A DNA stretch of 61,636 bases from a gamma proteobacterium symbiont of Ctena orbiculata (GTDB lineage Bacteria > Pseudomonadota > Gammaproteobacteria > Chromatiales > Chromatiaceae): positions 1-61,636 of the forward strand of contig NATW01000111.1 of the NCBI GenBank assembly GCA_003094555.1, written 5' to 3'. Positions 9,321-18,660 of the stretch are shown one piece after another (position 1 is the first letter of the stretch; every line of letters begins with the position of its first letter). A program made the position numbers and the translations under genes. The notes beneath the pieces were generated by a model. The model saw only the letters and a program-made list of their open reading frames with translations. It did no database searches and had not been told where the DNA came from.

Positions 9321-11366
9321 ATGCATGCCCACGCCTTGAAGAGAGAATCCTGGTTACCCATTAAAGTCACCAAGCGTAATGGCACTGAGGTGGAATTCAA
9401 TCGGGTGAAGATAGAAAACGCCATCCTCAAGGCGGGTGAAGCCAGCGGTGAATTCAGCAGCGAAGAGGCCGGACTCCTGACTGCCCATGTGATCAAGGTA
9501 TTGAGCCATACCGGTTATCGCGAACAGACCCCGGGTATCGAACGTATCCAGGATATCGTCGAGCAAGTGTTGATCAGTGCCAACCACCTGAAAACAGCCC
9601 GTGCCTATATCGTCTATCGTGAACAACACAAAAAGCTGAGGGAGGACCGCCGTACCCTGCTGGATGTGAGCGCCTCGGTCACCGAATATCTGCAGCGCAC
9701 CGACTGGCGGGTATCGGCCAATGCGAACCAAGGCTACTCCCTGGGTGGGTTGATACTCAATGCCTCCGGCAAGATGATCGCCAACTACTGGCTGAATCAC
9801 GTCTATCCCCCGGAAATCGGCGAAGCGCACCGATTGGGGGAGATCCACATCCACGACCTGGACATGTTGGCAGGCTACTGCGCGGGCTGGTCCCTGCGCA
9901 CCCTGTTGCATGAAGGTTTGAACGGGGTACCCGGCAAGGTGGAGTCGGGCCCGCCCAAGCACATGAACAGCGCCGTCGGTCAGATAGTCAATTTTCTCGG
10001 TACCCTGCAGAACGAGTGGGCCGGAGCCCAGGCCTTCAGCTCATTCGATACCTACATGGCACCCTTCGTGCGCAAAGACAGGCTCAGCTATGAGCAGGTT
10101 TACCAGGCCATACAGGAGCTGATATATAACCTGAATGTGCCCTCACGCTGGGGAACCCAGACCCCGTTCACCAACCTGACCTTCGACTGGGTCTGTCCCG
10201 AGGACCTGCGCCACCAGGTCCCCATCGTCGCTGGCCAGGAGATGCCTTTCTGCTACGGCGACCTGCAACTTGAGATGGACCTCATCAACCGCGCCTATAT
10301 CGAGGTGATGACCGCCGGGGACGCGAAAGGCCGGGTCTTCACCTTCCCCATACCGACCTACAACATCACCCCCGATTTCCCTTGGGAGAGTGAAAACGCC
10401 AGGCGGCTGTTCAGGATGACCGCAAAATATGGCCTGCCCTATTTCCAGAACTTTCTCAATTCCGAGTTGAGCCCGAATATGGTCCGCTCCATGTGCTGCC
10501 GTCTACAGCTCGATTTGCGCGAACTGCAAAAGCGTGGAAATGGGCTCTTCGGATCGGCTGAACAGACCGGCTCGTTGGGTGTGGTGACCCTCAATTGCGC
10601 GCGGCTGGGGTATCTCTATCCCGGGGATGAGGCGGCCCTGATGGTACGGCTGGATGAGCTCCTGAGGCTGGCCCGCAACAGTCTCGAGATCAAACGCAAA
10701 GTGATCCAACGCCACATGGACGCCGGTCTTTTCCCCTATACAAAGCGCTATCTCGGTACCCTGAGGAACCACTTCTCCACCCTTGGGGTGAATGGCATCA
10801 ACGAGATGATCCGCAATTTCACCCATGACCGGGAGGATATCGCCACAGCCGAAGGTTCGGCGTTCGCAATGCGCTTCCTCGACCATATTCGTCACACCCT
10901 GGTGGCATTTCAGGAAGAGACGGGCAATCTCTACAACCTGGAGGCGACCCCCGCAGAGGGGACCACATACCGCTTCGCCAAGGAGGACAGAAAGCGCTAT
11001 CCAGATATACTCCAGGCGGGGAGTATCGATAGACCCTACTACACCAACTCATCCCAGCTCCCAGTGGGTTTTACCGATGATCCCTTCGCCGCCCTGCACC
11101 ACCAGGAACCACTGCAGCGTAAATATACTGGCGGTACCGTGCTGCACCTCTACATGAACGAACATATCAGCAGCGAAGAGGCCTGCGCAAAACTGGTTAA
11201 ACGGGCACTGGAGAACTTCCGCATCCCCTATATGACCGTCACCCCCACATTCTCCATCTGCCCGCGACACGGCTACATCAGTGGTGAACACGAATTCTGC
11301 CCCAAATGCGATCAGGAACTCATCCTGCGCAAACAACAGGAGATCAACCATGCACCTAAGCATTGA
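9321..11366 (+). CDS. nrdD: Anaerobic ribonucleoside-triphosphate reductase, catalytic part lacking the glycyl-radical domain
   Basis: 681 aa. Residues 15-105 form an ATP-cone (IKVTKRNGTEVEFNRVKIEN), the allosteric activity site. The ten-stranded barrel follows, with the substrate-site cysteines in the contexts GYCAGWSL and SMCCRLQLDL. Near the C-terminus CPRHG ... CPKC is a zinc-knuckle region with one His where class III enzymes usually have a fourth Cys. The protein then stops (tail EINHAPKH) without the R-V-x-G-Y glycyl-radical motif that the chemistry needs. That motif is encoded by the next, overlapping gene. An SD (GGAGG, 9306-9310) precedes the ATG. It reduces NTPs to dNTPs without oxygen, using formate or another reductant. 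Confidence 0.93.
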   Translation: MHAHALKRESWLPIKVTKRNGTEVEFNRVKIENAILKAGEASGEFSSEEAGLLTAHVIKVLSHTGYREQTPGIERIQDIVEQVLISANHLKTARAYIVYREQHKKLREDRRTLLDVSASVTEYLQRTDWRVSANANQGYSLGGLILNASGKMIANYWLNHVYPPEIGEAHRLGEIHIHDLDMLAGYCAGWSLRTLLHEGLNGVPGKVESGPPKHMNSAVGQIVNFLGTLQNEWAGAQAFSSFDTYMAPFVRKDRLSYEQVYQAIQELIYNLNVPSRWGTQTPFTNLTFDWVCPEDLRHQVPIVAGQEMPFCYGDLQLEMDLINRAYIEVMTAGDAKGRVFTFPIPTYNITPDFPWESENARRLFRMTAKYGLPYFQNFLNSELSPNMVRSMCCRLQLDLRELQKRGNGLFGSAEQTGSLGVVTLNCARLGYLYPGDEAALMVRLDELLRLARNSLEIKRKVIQRHMDAGLFPYTKRYLGTLRNHFSTLGVNGINEMIRNFTHDREDIATAEGSAFAMRFLDHIRHTLVAFQEETGNLYNLEATPAEGTTYRFAKEDRKRYPDILQAGSIDRPYYTNSSQLPVGFTDDPFAALHHQEPLQRKYTGGTVLHLYMNEHISSEEACAKLVKRALENFRIPYMTVTPTFSICPRHGYISGEHEFCPKCDQELILRKQQEINHAPKH

Positions 11367-11535
11367 ACTAAAAGACGAAGAACGCACCCGGTGTGAAATC
11401 TGGACACGTGTGATGGGCTACCACCGCCCCATCTCCGCATTCAATCCCGGCAAACAGGCGGAGCACGCGGAACGCCGCTACTTCACTCAGGCCCAGACGT
11501 CAGGTTCGATCCATTCCCCTGTAGACGACACATAA
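11350..11535 (+). CDS. Stand-alone glycyl-radical domain of the anaerobic RNR
   Basis: 61 aa, too short for many gene finders. It starts at ATG 11350 behind its own strong SD (AGGAG, 11338-11342, 7-nt spacer) and overlaps the 3' end of nrdD by 17 bp in the +1 frame. RCEIWTRVMGYHRP contains the class III glycyl-radical signature R-V-x-G-Y with Gly23 as the radical residue, followed by SAFNPGKQAEHAERRYF, the usual NrdD C-terminal stretch. It must pair with the 681-aa NrdD, and NrdG (21 bp downstream) must place the radical on Gly23. Because it has its own SD and start codon, a real split gene is more likely than a sequencing frameshift. Translation is probably coupled to nrdD. Confidence 0.85.
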   Translation: MHLSIELKDEERTRCEIWTRVMGYHRPISAFNPGKQAEHAERRYFTQAQTSGSIHSPVDDT

Positions 11536-11556
11536 CAGGCCATTTTGGGTTAAACC

Positions 11557-12183
11557 ATGCCAGGCGAGGGACTCCAGGTTGGGGGGCTGACCCCCATCAC
11601 CACCATCGACTACCCCGACAATCTTTCAGCCGTGATCTTTTGTCAGGGGTGTCCCATGCGTTGCCACTACTGCCACAATCGCCAACTGCGACCGAGGCTG
11701 ACCGATAACCCTGTGTCGTGGAAGGATATTATTGACTTTCTCACTACCCGTATCGGTTTGCTGGATGCGGTTGTATTCAGCGGCGGTGAACCGACACTGC
11801 AGCGATCCATCGGAAAGGCTATTGAGGAGATCAAAAGACTGGGATATCGAGTCGGATTGCATACGGCCGGCATCTATCCTCAGCGCTTCGAGCAACTGCT
11901 CTCCATGATTGACTGGGTAGGATTGGATATCAAGGCGCTGGCGGCAGATTATCCCTCACTGACCGGAATAACCAACTCCGGGGAGTCTGCCTGGCAATCC
12001 GCCCGCCTGTTGGTGGCCAGCGGCGTGGCATACGAAATACGCACCACCCTCTATCCCGGCATAGACAATCCCGGGTACAAGCATCGCCTGCTAGGGGAAC
12101 TCATGCGCCTGGGTGAGATCAATCACAGGTGGCAGCCCTACCGGCAATTGCCAGGGAATGACCCGACCCAGCGGCTGGGATAG
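11557..12183 (+). CDS. nrdG: Anaerobic RNR activating enzyme, radical SAM
   Basis: 208 aa. The radical SAM cluster motif is FCQGCPMRCHYCHN (C-x3-C-x2-C), followed by the GGEP motif in VFSGGEPTLQ. Small size and start (LQVGGLTPITTIDYPDNLSAV) fit the short NrdG/PflA-like activases of the non-enterobacterial type. It uses S-adenosylmethionine and a [4Fe-4S] cluster to abstract hydrogen from the glycine of the RNR, here carried by the 61-aa protein just upstream. It is the last gene of the nrdD operon; the 21-bp gap fits cotranscription. Confidence 0.93.
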   Translation: MPGEGLQVGGLTPITTIDYPDNLSAVIFCQGCPMRCHYCHNRQLRPRLTDNPVSWKDIIDFLTTRIGLLDAVVFSGGEPTLQRSIGKAIEEIKRLGYRVGLHTAGIYPQRFEQLLSMIDWVGLDIKALAADYPSLTGITNSGESAWQSARLLVASGVAYEIRTTLYPGIDNPGYKHRLLGELMRLGEINHRWQPYRQLPGNDPTQRLG

Positions 12184-12372
12184 GACTAAATTAGTTCCTA
12201 CTAATAATTTCACATGCAATTGTTTACATGGTATTTTTTGCATTGACATTCGACTTGACGTAACATCCTCCAGTCTAGAAAAAATACCCTGTATGCAGCA
12301 AAATTGATGGGGTAGCAAAAAACGACACTGGGGAAGCTGACAACTTTCCTTGGATAATATTGAGGGTGGAGT

Positions 12373-12945
12373 ATGTTCAAAGAGCGTGCTGGCTACGGAT
12401 CCGCGGGTAAAATATCTATAATTTTAGCGGGCATTATTTTCATTGGTGGCATCATATTCTCTGGCCTGTTCAGCATGGGCCTTGCCTACACTAATGAGAT
12501 GGAGTTTTGTACATCCTGTCACTCTATGAAAGTCAATCTTGAAGAGTATAAAGAGACTCTGCACTATAAGAATGCTTCGGGTGTACAGGCTACCTGTTCG
12601 GATTGCCATGTACCGAAACCGTTTATCCCGAAGATGATCGCCAAGGTCATGGCTGCCAAGGATGTGTATCATGAGATCATGGGCACTATAGACACCAGGG
12701 AAAAGTATGAGGCCCACCGTTGGGATATGGCGACAAGGGTTTGGGAAAAGATGCGCGCTTCAGACTCCCGTGAGTGCCGCTCCTGCCATGAGTTTACCAA
12801 TATGGACCTGAGTGAGCAGGATCGCAGCGCCCGTAAACGCCACCCGAAGGCAATGGACGAGGGCAAGGCCTGTATCGATTGCCATAAAGGTGTAGCACAC
12901 GAGGAACCGGATGAGCCAGAAGAAGAAGAAACTGATGAGTCTTGA
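12373..12945 (+). CDS. NapC/NirT-family tetraheme cytochrome c
   Basis: 190 aa. A single N-terminal transmembrane anchor (about 13-35) is followed by a periplasmic part with four CxxCH heme sites: CTSCH, CSDCH, CRSCH and CIDCH. The start MGLAYTNEMEFCTSCHSM and the end CIDCHKGVAH are typical of NapC/NirT/NrfH quinol dehydrogenases, which take electrons from the quinol pool and pass them to periplasmic partners. No nap, nrf or tor genes are adjacent, so the partner is unknown; the c-type cytochromes downstream are candidates. SD GGTGGAG precedes the ATG. The acidic C-terminal tail (EEEETDES) is unusual. Confidence 0.93.
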   Translation: MFKERAGYGSAGKISIILAGIIFIGGIIFSGLFSMGLAYTNEMEFCTSCHSMKVNLEEYKETLHYKNASGVQATCSDCHVPKPFIPKMIAKVMAAKDVYHEIMGTIDTREKYEAHRWDMATRVWEKMRASDSRECRSCHEFTNMDLSEQDRSARKRHPKAMDEGKACIDCHKGVAHEEPDEPEEEETDES

Positions 12946-13025
12946 CCGGTCTGAAAACTGCTCTGCAATAATTTAACGGCTTCTCTTAGATGAAATATGA
13001 AGTTAAGTCTCCTTACAGGAATGCA

Positions 13026-13958
13026 ATGAAAAACACCAGACTGCTCTTTGCAATCATTGTGATTCTTCTGACAACACCCCTGTATGGTGGTGATACACAG
13101 GACGAGAAAGACCTGCGCCTGGCCGCTAGCGTTGGCGATGTTGAGTCCATGACAGTCCTGTTGGACAAAGGCCTCCCGGTCGACACTGCAAACAAGTTCG
13201 GCAAGACAGCCCTGATGATGGCAGTGGAGAACGATAATTTCGAAGCGGTGGTACTGCTGCTGAATCGTGGTGCGGATGTGAATGCGCGGACCAAGGTCGG
13301 CTGCACGGCTTTGACCTTCGCCGCTGAGAACGGCCATCCCGCCCTGACAGCCATGCTGTTGGAACGTGGCGCATACATTCATGATCGCACCCGGGCCGGT
13401 TGGGATGCACTGATGATTTCGTCCCGCTATGGCATAACCGATATGGTCGAACAGTTACTTTTCAAGGGGGCCGACCCCAAGGCTTCTGACAAGCATGGTC
13501 ACAACGCCTTGATGATGGCAGCCGAAAAAGGACATGCCGACACCTGTGCTATGCTGCTCAAACATGGCGCTGAAATCGACAGCCGGGACAGAAACGGTTC
13601 AACAGCATTGATACTTGCCGCCGATAGCGGCCATAACGATGTGGTTAAAACCCTCATCGACCACTATGCGGACGTTAATGCTCAAGACCAGGATGGGGCT
13701 ACCGCTTTGATCTGGGCTGTAGGTCAGGACAGATTAGAGACAACGAGATTGCTGCTCGAGGGCGGTGCCGATATCAATCTGGCGGATGCTGACGGCGTTA
13801 CAGCATTGATGGAAGCTGCAAGAAAAGGTTCAAAGCCGATGGTGAAGCTGCTGCTTCAACACGGCGCAAACAAAATGAATAAAGACAATGAGGGCCACAC
13901 CGCCCTGGACATCGCTAAAAAGAAAAAGCATGTCGAGGTTTCGAGCCTTCTAAAATAA
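13026..13958 (+). CDS. Exported ankyrin-repeat protein
   Basis: 310 aa from ATG 13026 (SD AGGA five bases upstream; an upstream in-frame ATG at 12990 would bury the signal peptide). Signal peptide MKNTRLLFAIIVILLTTPLY, then about nine ankyrin repeats of 33 aa covering the whole mature protein, each with the pattern G-x-T-A-L-x-x-A-A-x-x-G-H. No catalytic domain. A periplasmic ankyrin protein between a NapC-type cytochrome and the fcc genes suggests a scaffold or chaperone for periplasmic redox proteins, by inference; compare AnkB-type periplasmic ankyrins next to catalases in pseudomonads. Confidence 0.88.
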   Translation: MKNTRLLFAIIVILLTTPLYGGDTQDEKDLRLAASVGDVESMTVLLDKGLPVDTANKFGKTALMMAVENDNFEAVVLLLNRGADVNARTKVGCTALTFAAENGHPALTAMLLERGAYIHDRTRAGWDALMISSRYGITDMVEQLLFKGADPKASDKHGHNALMMAAEKGHADTCAMLLKHGAEIDSRDRNGSTALILAADSGHNDVVKTLIDHYADVNAQDQDGATALIWAVGQDRLETTRLLLEGGADINLADADGVTALMEAARKGSKPMVKLLLQHGANKMNKDNEGHTALDIAKKKKHVEVSSLLK

Positions 13959-14143
13959 AAAGGGCATTACCCAGGTGGGGGAACGCGTTTCCCAATAATT
14001 GCCTTACATGAGGCGTGGAGGATACCCATCTGAGTCTACTGCAACAGGAACAGTCCTAATCACTGCTCCGGTTCGAACGGCAGGGCGCACCTTGTACCCT
14101 GTTCTAATAATGTAAGCCTGTTTTCAATACCAAAGGAGGTAAC

Positions 14144-14761
14144 ATGGCGTACAAAAAACTACAGAGAGCCCTGATCGGCGCACTGGTTATCGGTGCTTCA
14201 TCTGCGGCCTTCGCTGCTGACAAGCCCAAGACGATGACGGGCGCCAGTGCCAATATGCTGGCCGTTACCTGTGCTGGTTGCCATGGCACTAACGGTGCAA
14301 GCGCAGGCCCGGCCACCCCGAGCATTGCCGGAATCTCCGCTATCTACTTCGAAGAAGTAATGCTGGGTTTCAAAGATGGCTCGATTAAAAACACCATCAT
14401 GGGTCGTATCGCCAAAGGCTATTCCGATGACGAGATCAAGGCCATGGGCGAACTCTTCAGCAAACAACCCTTCGTTGTAGCCAAGCAAGACTTCGATGCC
14501 AAGCTAGCCAAGAAAGGTGCCAAGCTGCATGACAAGTATTGCGAAAAGTGTCATGCCGAGGGTGGTACTTCAGCGGAAGACGATTCCGGCATCCTGATGG
14601 GTCAGCTGACACCTTATCTTCACTACACCATGTCCGATTACAAGGCGGGTGATCGTGAGATGACGAAGAAGATGAAGAAAAAAGTCAACCAGTTGATCAA
14701 GAAAGAGGGCGATGCCGGCTTCGAGGCGCTCTTCAACTACTATGCCCAAGGCAAGAAATAA
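14144..14761 (+). CDS. fccA: Diheme cytochrome c subunit of flavocytochrome c sulfide dehydrogenase
   Basis: 205 aa with a Sec signal peptide (cleavage after AAFA near residue 24). Two heme sites: C43-AGC-H47 and C133-EKC-H137, giving the two-domain arrangement of FccA. An SD (AGGAGG) lies just before the ATG. It is followed by fccB at 16 bp, so the two make one operon. FccA accepts electrons from the flavin of FccB during periplasmic sulfide oxidation and passes them to a soluble cytochrome and on to the oxidase or reductase chain. Confidence 0.93.
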   Translation: MAYKKLQRALIGALVIGASSAAFAADKPKTMTGASANMLAVTCAGCHGTNGASAGPATPSIAGISAIYFEEVMLGFKDGSIKNTIMGRIAKGYSDDEIKAMGELFSKQPFVVAKQDFDAKLAKKGAKLHDKYCEKCHAEGGTSAEDDSGILMGQLTPYLHYTMSDYKAGDREMTKKMKKKVNQLIKKEGDAGFEALFNYYAQGKK

Positions 14762-14777
14762 GAGGGGAATAAGAGAT

Positions 14778-16076
14778 ATGAAGATTACCCGAAGAGGATT
14801 TGTTAAAGGCGCGGGTGCGGCTACTGCCATAGGCATGATGGGCACCCCCTATATCGCCATGGGCGCTTCTAAGAAGGTTGTGGTTGTCGGCGGCGGTACC
14901 GGTGGTGCCACAGCGGCAAAATATCTGCGAATGGCCGATCCGAACATCGAAGTTACCTTGATCGAAGCCAACAAGCACTACTACACATGCTACATGTCCA
15001 ATGAAGTACTGGGTGGTGGACGCAGCATCGATTCCATTAAGTTCGGCTACAGCGGACTAGGTGGTCATGGCGTCAAAGTGGTCCATGATGTGGTCACCGA
15101 AATCGACGCCAAGGGCCAAACCGTAAAGACAGCTGGAGGTCAAAGCTTCGCTTACGACCGCTGCATCGTTGCACCTGGTATCGACTTCAAGTGGGAAGGC
15201 ATCGAGGGCTACGACGCCAAGGTTGCCGAGGATATTCCTCACGCCTGGAAGGCTGGTTCTCAGACCGTCACCCTACGTAAGCAACTGGAAGCCATGAAGG
15301 ATGGCGGCACAGTCGTCATTGCACCACCAGGCAATCCATTCCGTTGCCCTCCCGGACCCTACGAGCGTGCCTCTCAGATTGCACACTACCTGCAACAGCA
15401 CAAGCCGAAGTCGAAGATCATCATCCTCGATCCAAAGCCGAAATTTTCCAAGATGGGTCTCTTCACCCAGGGCTGGAAAGCACTCTACGGCTATGAGACC
15501 GACAACTCAATGATCGAGTGGCGTGGCAGTGCCCAGGGTTCCAACGACAATGCCGTTGTCAAGGTGGACGCAGGTTCCAGATCTGTCACTACCGGTTTTG
15601 ATGACACCGTCAAGGCTGACGTTCTGAACGTCATCCCCAACCAGAAGGCAGGTAAGATTGCCTTCGCCGCGGGTCTGACCAATGACAGCGGCTGGTGCCC
15701 CATCAACCTGCACACCTTCGAGTCCACCATTCACAAAAACATCCATGTGATCGGTGATGCCTCGATTGCCAAGGGTATGCCGAAATCCGGTTACGCCGCC
15801 AACTCTGAAGCCAAGGTCTGCGCCGCAAGCGTTGCAGCCCTGCTGAACGGTCAAGAGCCCGGCACACCGGCCTATGTCAACACCTGCTACTCCATCGTTG
15901 GCAAGGACTGGGGTATCTCAGTTGCGGCTGTCTATCAGCTGGCCGAGGACGGCTCAAAGATCACCAAGGTATCTGGTGGCTTGACCCCAACCGAGGCAAC
16001 ACCGGAGATGCGTGCACGGGAAGTTGCATACGCCCACAGCTGGTTTACAAATATCACCAACGATATCTTCATGTAA
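14778..16076 (+). CDS. fccB: Flavocytochrome c sulfide dehydrogenase, flavoprotein subunit
   Basis: 432 aa from ATG 14778. The N-terminus [15 protein letters not shown] is a twin-arginine signal, as known for FccB. FAD-binding motif VVGGGTGG at about 37-44. Cys71 in HYYTCYMSN corresponds to the covalent flavin-binding cysteine of Allochromatium FCSD. Cys190 (GNPFRCPPG) and Cys370 (NTCYSIVG) match the redox disulfide pair. The C-terminal FCSD-flavin-binding domain (about 360-430) is complete. The enzyme oxidises sulfide to sulfur or polysulfide in the periplasm. It ends before a strong terminator. Confidence 0.96.
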   Translation: MKITRRGFVKGAGAATAIGMMGTPYIAMGASKKVVVVGGGTGGATAAKYLRMADPNIEVTLIEANKHYYTCYMSNEVLGGGRSIDSIKFGYSGLGGHGVKVVHDVVTEIDAKGQTVKTAGGQSFAYDRCIVAPGIDFKWEGIEGYDAKVAEDIPHAWKAGSQTVTLRKQLEAMKDGGTVVIAPPGNPFRCPPGPYERASQIAHYLQQHKPKSKIIILDPKPKFSKMGLFTQGWKALYGYETDNSMIEWRGSAQGSNDNAVVKVDAGSRSVTTGFDDTVKADVLNVIPNQKAGKIAFAAGLTNDSGWCPINLHTFESTIHKNIHVIGDASIAKGMPKSGYAANSEAKVCAASVAALLNGQEPGTPAYVNTCYSIVGKDWGISVAAVYQLAEDGSKITKVSGGLTPTEATPEMRAREVAYAHSWFTNITNDIFM

Positions 16077-16103
16077 ATCGACTGAGGCCAAGGATTGGCG
16101 CAA

Positions 16104-16134
16104 TAAAAAAGCGGGGTTTAACCCCGCTTTTTTT
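16104..16134. terminator. Bidirectional rho-independent terminator between fccB and a convergent cytochrome gene
   Basis: Stem AGCGGGGT / ACCCCGCT (16110-16128, loop TTA), flanked by an A-run on the left and a T-run on the right, so it can stop transcription from both sides. It lies 28 bp after fccB and about 70 bp after the end of the minus-strand cytochrome gene. Confidence 0.93.
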
Positions 16135-16205
16135 ATTCCCTAAGAAATCGGTTAAACACCGATGACTAAACTTTTATGCCCACTCATTGCGTATAAACTG
16201 TCTGG

Positions 16206-16982
16206 CTATTTCGGGCGCATAGGCCTGACAGGCCGCCTATCGATGGCGTAACCGGCACCTGAGTGCAGATCTGCCGGCCTGGCAAAATTGGGAAAGTCGG
16301 GATTTCGCCATCCCTCTTTAGCAATCTTTTCCGACGGTGGTTTGATGCGTGATACATAGTCGAGCACCGCGCGTATATCCCGATGGGTGAAGTTATGAAT
16401 CTGCTTGACCATCTTTTTATCCGCATTCCGACGACGCTCAAGTTTTATCCATTCGAACTGGCGCAGCAGATAGCGATAGTGTTGACCATAGATAGCCGGG
16501 ATATGATCCTCCAGATTACCCTCCCCCATATCACCATGACACTCGGTACAGTTGTCCTGGTAGAGCGCCTTACCCCTTTCAAGGTCATTACCGTGTCCCA
16601 CCCCATTGTATGGTGACATGGGCAAGCGTGAGATATAGGCGGCCACATCGGCGATCTCCTGCGCTCCCCCAAGCAGGGTTGGTGAGGTGAACGGCAACAT
16701 GGTTGGATTGTCTCTGTTGCGGGCGCGAATATCAGCCAACTGTTTGATCAGTACAGTCGGCAACTGACCGGCCACCTGGGGATAGGCGCCGCTTTCGAGA
16801 CCCCATCCTTCCGGTGTATGGCAGACAGAGCAGATTCTGTAAACCCGCTTGCCATTTTCAACATTCGGCGTCAGTTCCAATGCCTGTTCATATTCGCGCA
16901 TTGCATCGCTGGCGGGTTCTGCAACCGCTTGCCCCGTCAGCATCATGACCACTGAGGAGACTACCAAGATAGACTTTCTCAT
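16206..16982 (-). CDS. Periplasmic diheme cytochrome c (c4-like)
   Basis: 258 aa. Signal peptide with cleavage near GQAVA. Two class I heme domains: CSVCH at about 52-56 and CTECH at about 153-157, each followed by conserved c553/c4 features (PQVAGQLPTVLIKQL, GHGDM-type stretch). An Arg/Pro-rich tail (RRPVRPMRPK) is unusual. It is convergent with fccAB and divergent from a second diheme cytochrome at 17488, which it resembles in layout. Likely an electron carrier between FccAB and terminal acceptors, by inference. Confidence 0.88.
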   Translation of the reverse strand: MRKSILVVSSVVMMLTGQAVAEPASDAMREYEQALELTPNVENGKRVYRICSVCHTPEGWGLESGAYPQVAGQLPTVLIKQLADIRARNRDNPTMLPFTSPTLLGGAQEIADVAAYISRLPMSPYNGVGHGNDLERGKALYQDNCTECHGDMGEGNLEDHIPAIYGQHYRYLLRQFEWIKLERRRNADKKMVKQIHNFTHRDIRAVLDYVSRIKPPSEKIAKEGWRNPDFPNFARPADLHSGAGYAIDRRPVRPMRPK

Positions 16983-17487
16983 TGAAACTCCATATGTGAT
17001 TTATCGTTATAGTGCCGTCCCACCAGAAGTAGTACGCCTTTTAATCCACTTAACAACCGGCGTTCTGCCTGATAGCGGTGTACGCCCCGGTTCGGGCTCC
17101 AGTCACCGCTTTGGATCTTGTCCAATATAACATTGTAATATAGCGAGGGTATCGCAATGACACAATAAAGAAAGCTCAAATCAGTCTTATTCCACCATTT
17201 TATTAAGGGTTGAAAGGAATAAGAATAATTGAAAGCGACAGACAATTTTGTGAGAATTGAACGCGATAATAAAAGATCGAATTTAACGATCGACGGCTCA
17301 TACAAAGTCGGATTAATAATCCTAATAACAAACCATCAGCCAAGGGTGCCAAGAGGGCCAGGAAATCTAATTTGACCTCATTCCTTTAAAGAAATGGGGC
17401 ATGAGTTCTCTTTGCTCCGCTGTTGGATTTATATACCAAAAAAACTTTTTTATAACGACCATCCTCTATAGAAGGAGCCGCAGAACT
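16983..17487. other. Divergent control region between two cytochrome genes
   Basis: 505 bp with no supportable gene. The middle is AT-rich and must hold the promoters of both flanking cytochrome genes. A GAAGGAG SD sits at 17471-17477 for the plus-strand gene. I see no clear FNR, NarL or other named operator. Confidence 0.5.
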
Positions 17488-18099
17488 ATGAACAGGCTAC
17501 TCATAACCCTCCTGTTAACCATCCCCATGTTTGCCCACGCCATCGATCTGGAAAACGGCAAAAAGCAGGCTCGCAGTTGCGCCCTCTGCCATGGCCATTA
17601 TGGACAAGGAACCCCAGGGCCCGCCTCACCCAGACTCGCAGGCACGCCAGCCGGATACATGATCAAGCAGATCGAGGCCTATATCAAAGAAGAGAGAATC
17701 AATCCTCGTATGCTCATCACCTCCTCCCTCCACTCCATCAGCGAGGAGGATATCGACGACATCGCCGCCTACTACGAAAGTATCAATCTGGATAAGATCA
17801 ATCCGGTTTTGAATAATATTCCGCTCTGGCCGGGTGATATGGAACTGGGTAAAGAGCTCTATAATGGTGACTGTAAAAGCTGCCACCGGAAAAACGGCAT
17901 GGGTAGATCGCGTAAGGGTATCCCTGCGCTGGCACTGCAATACCCACGCTACCTGTTCCGCCAGATCAAGATGTTCCAGTGGGATAAACGGGTACACGAT
18001 GACGATCCTGAGGATGAAACCTTCGATGAATTGAAGGACAAAGAGATAGAGGCCCTGCTCGCCTATATCTCATCACTTGCGCCCAATAACAAAAAGTAA
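17488..18099 (+). CDS. Periplasmic diheme cytochrome c (c4-like)
   Basis: 203 aa from ATG 17488, chosen because GAAGGAG precedes it and a clean signal peptide follows (MNRLLITLLLTIPMFAHA); the frame is open from 17401. Two heme sites: CALCH near the N-terminus and CKSCH in the middle, with the class I motifs PRLAGTPAGYMIKQIEAY and PALALQYPRYLFRQIKMF, the two-domain pattern of cytochrome c4/c553 diheme proteins. It is followed at 50 bp by an exported DUF302 gene, likely in one operon. Role: periplasmic electron transfer, probably tied to sulfide oxidation. Confidence 0.9.
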   Translation: MNRLLITLLLTIPMFAHAIDLENGKKQARSCALCHGHYGQGTPGPASPRLAGTPAGYMIKQIEAYIKEERINPRMLITSSLHSISEEDIDDIAAYYESINLDKINPVLNNIPLWPGDMELGKELYNGDCKSCHRKNGMGRSRKGIPALALQYPRYLFRQIKMFQWDKRVHDDDPEDETFDELKDKEIEALLAYISSLAPNNKK

Positions 18100-18149
18100 C
18101 CCTGACCCATTCACAATAATTTAAGAACCGAAATACTCGGGAGAATGCT

Positions 18150-18659
18150 ATGAAATCGATACAAGCACTGGGACTCGCTCTGGTGTTGGGCCTGATCATC
18201 TCCACAACTGTAGTGGCTGGGGATCAACCTGAAATCAACATCACCGACATCAATCAGACAGTCGTGCAGATGAGCGTCAAGGATGGGATCACAAAAGATG
18301 ACGCTATACAGGCATTGATGTCCCGCGCCGCGGAGATCAACCTGAAATACGTAGCCAGACAAGAGGTATCAAAAGAGCTGGAGGCACGGGGACTTAAAAC
18401 CCCATATCTGGACATCTTTCAGTTCTGTAATCCGGAAGATGCGCGCAAGATGATCATGCATGATCCCATCTATGCCGCTTATATGCCCTGCCGTATCGCC
18501 ATGGTGGAGGACAAAAAGGGCAAGCTCTGGCTGATGATGTTGAATCTGGACATGCTGATCAACAGTGAACTTCTACCACCAGAACTGACCGAGATCGCCA
18601 TTCGGGTCAACCAGGCGATGCTCGACGTGATGGTTGCCGGTGCGACCGGGGAGTTTTGA
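18150..18659 (+). CDS. Exported DUF302 protein
   Basis: 169 aa. Signal peptide MKSIQALGLALVLGLIIST..., cleavage near VVAG. The mature part carries the DUF302 pattern: IFQFCNPEDARKMIMHDPIY, then MPCRIAMVEDKKGKLWL, and a C-terminal helix. The two cysteines in those stretches (FCN and PCR) may bind a ligand. DUF302 proteins are small homodimers of unknown function that often sit beside cytochromes and sulfur genes; this one follows a diheme cytochrome. A second, cytoplasmic DUF302 protein lies at 45891. Confidence 0.83.
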   Translation: MKSIQALGLALVLGLIISTTVVAGDQPEINITDINQTVVQMSVKDGITKDDAIQALMSRAAEINLKYVARQEVSKELEARGLKTPYLDIFQFCNPEDARKMIMHDPIYAAYMPCRIAMVEDKKGKLWLMMLNLDMLINSELLPPELTEIAIRVNQAMLDVMVAGATGEF

Positions 18660-18660
18660 T

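Noticed and set aside
9321-11535. NrdD frameshift as a sequencing error or programmed +1 shift
   Set aside because: Not excluded, but the small gene has its own SD at correct spacing and a plausible start, and I see no slippery site at the overlap.
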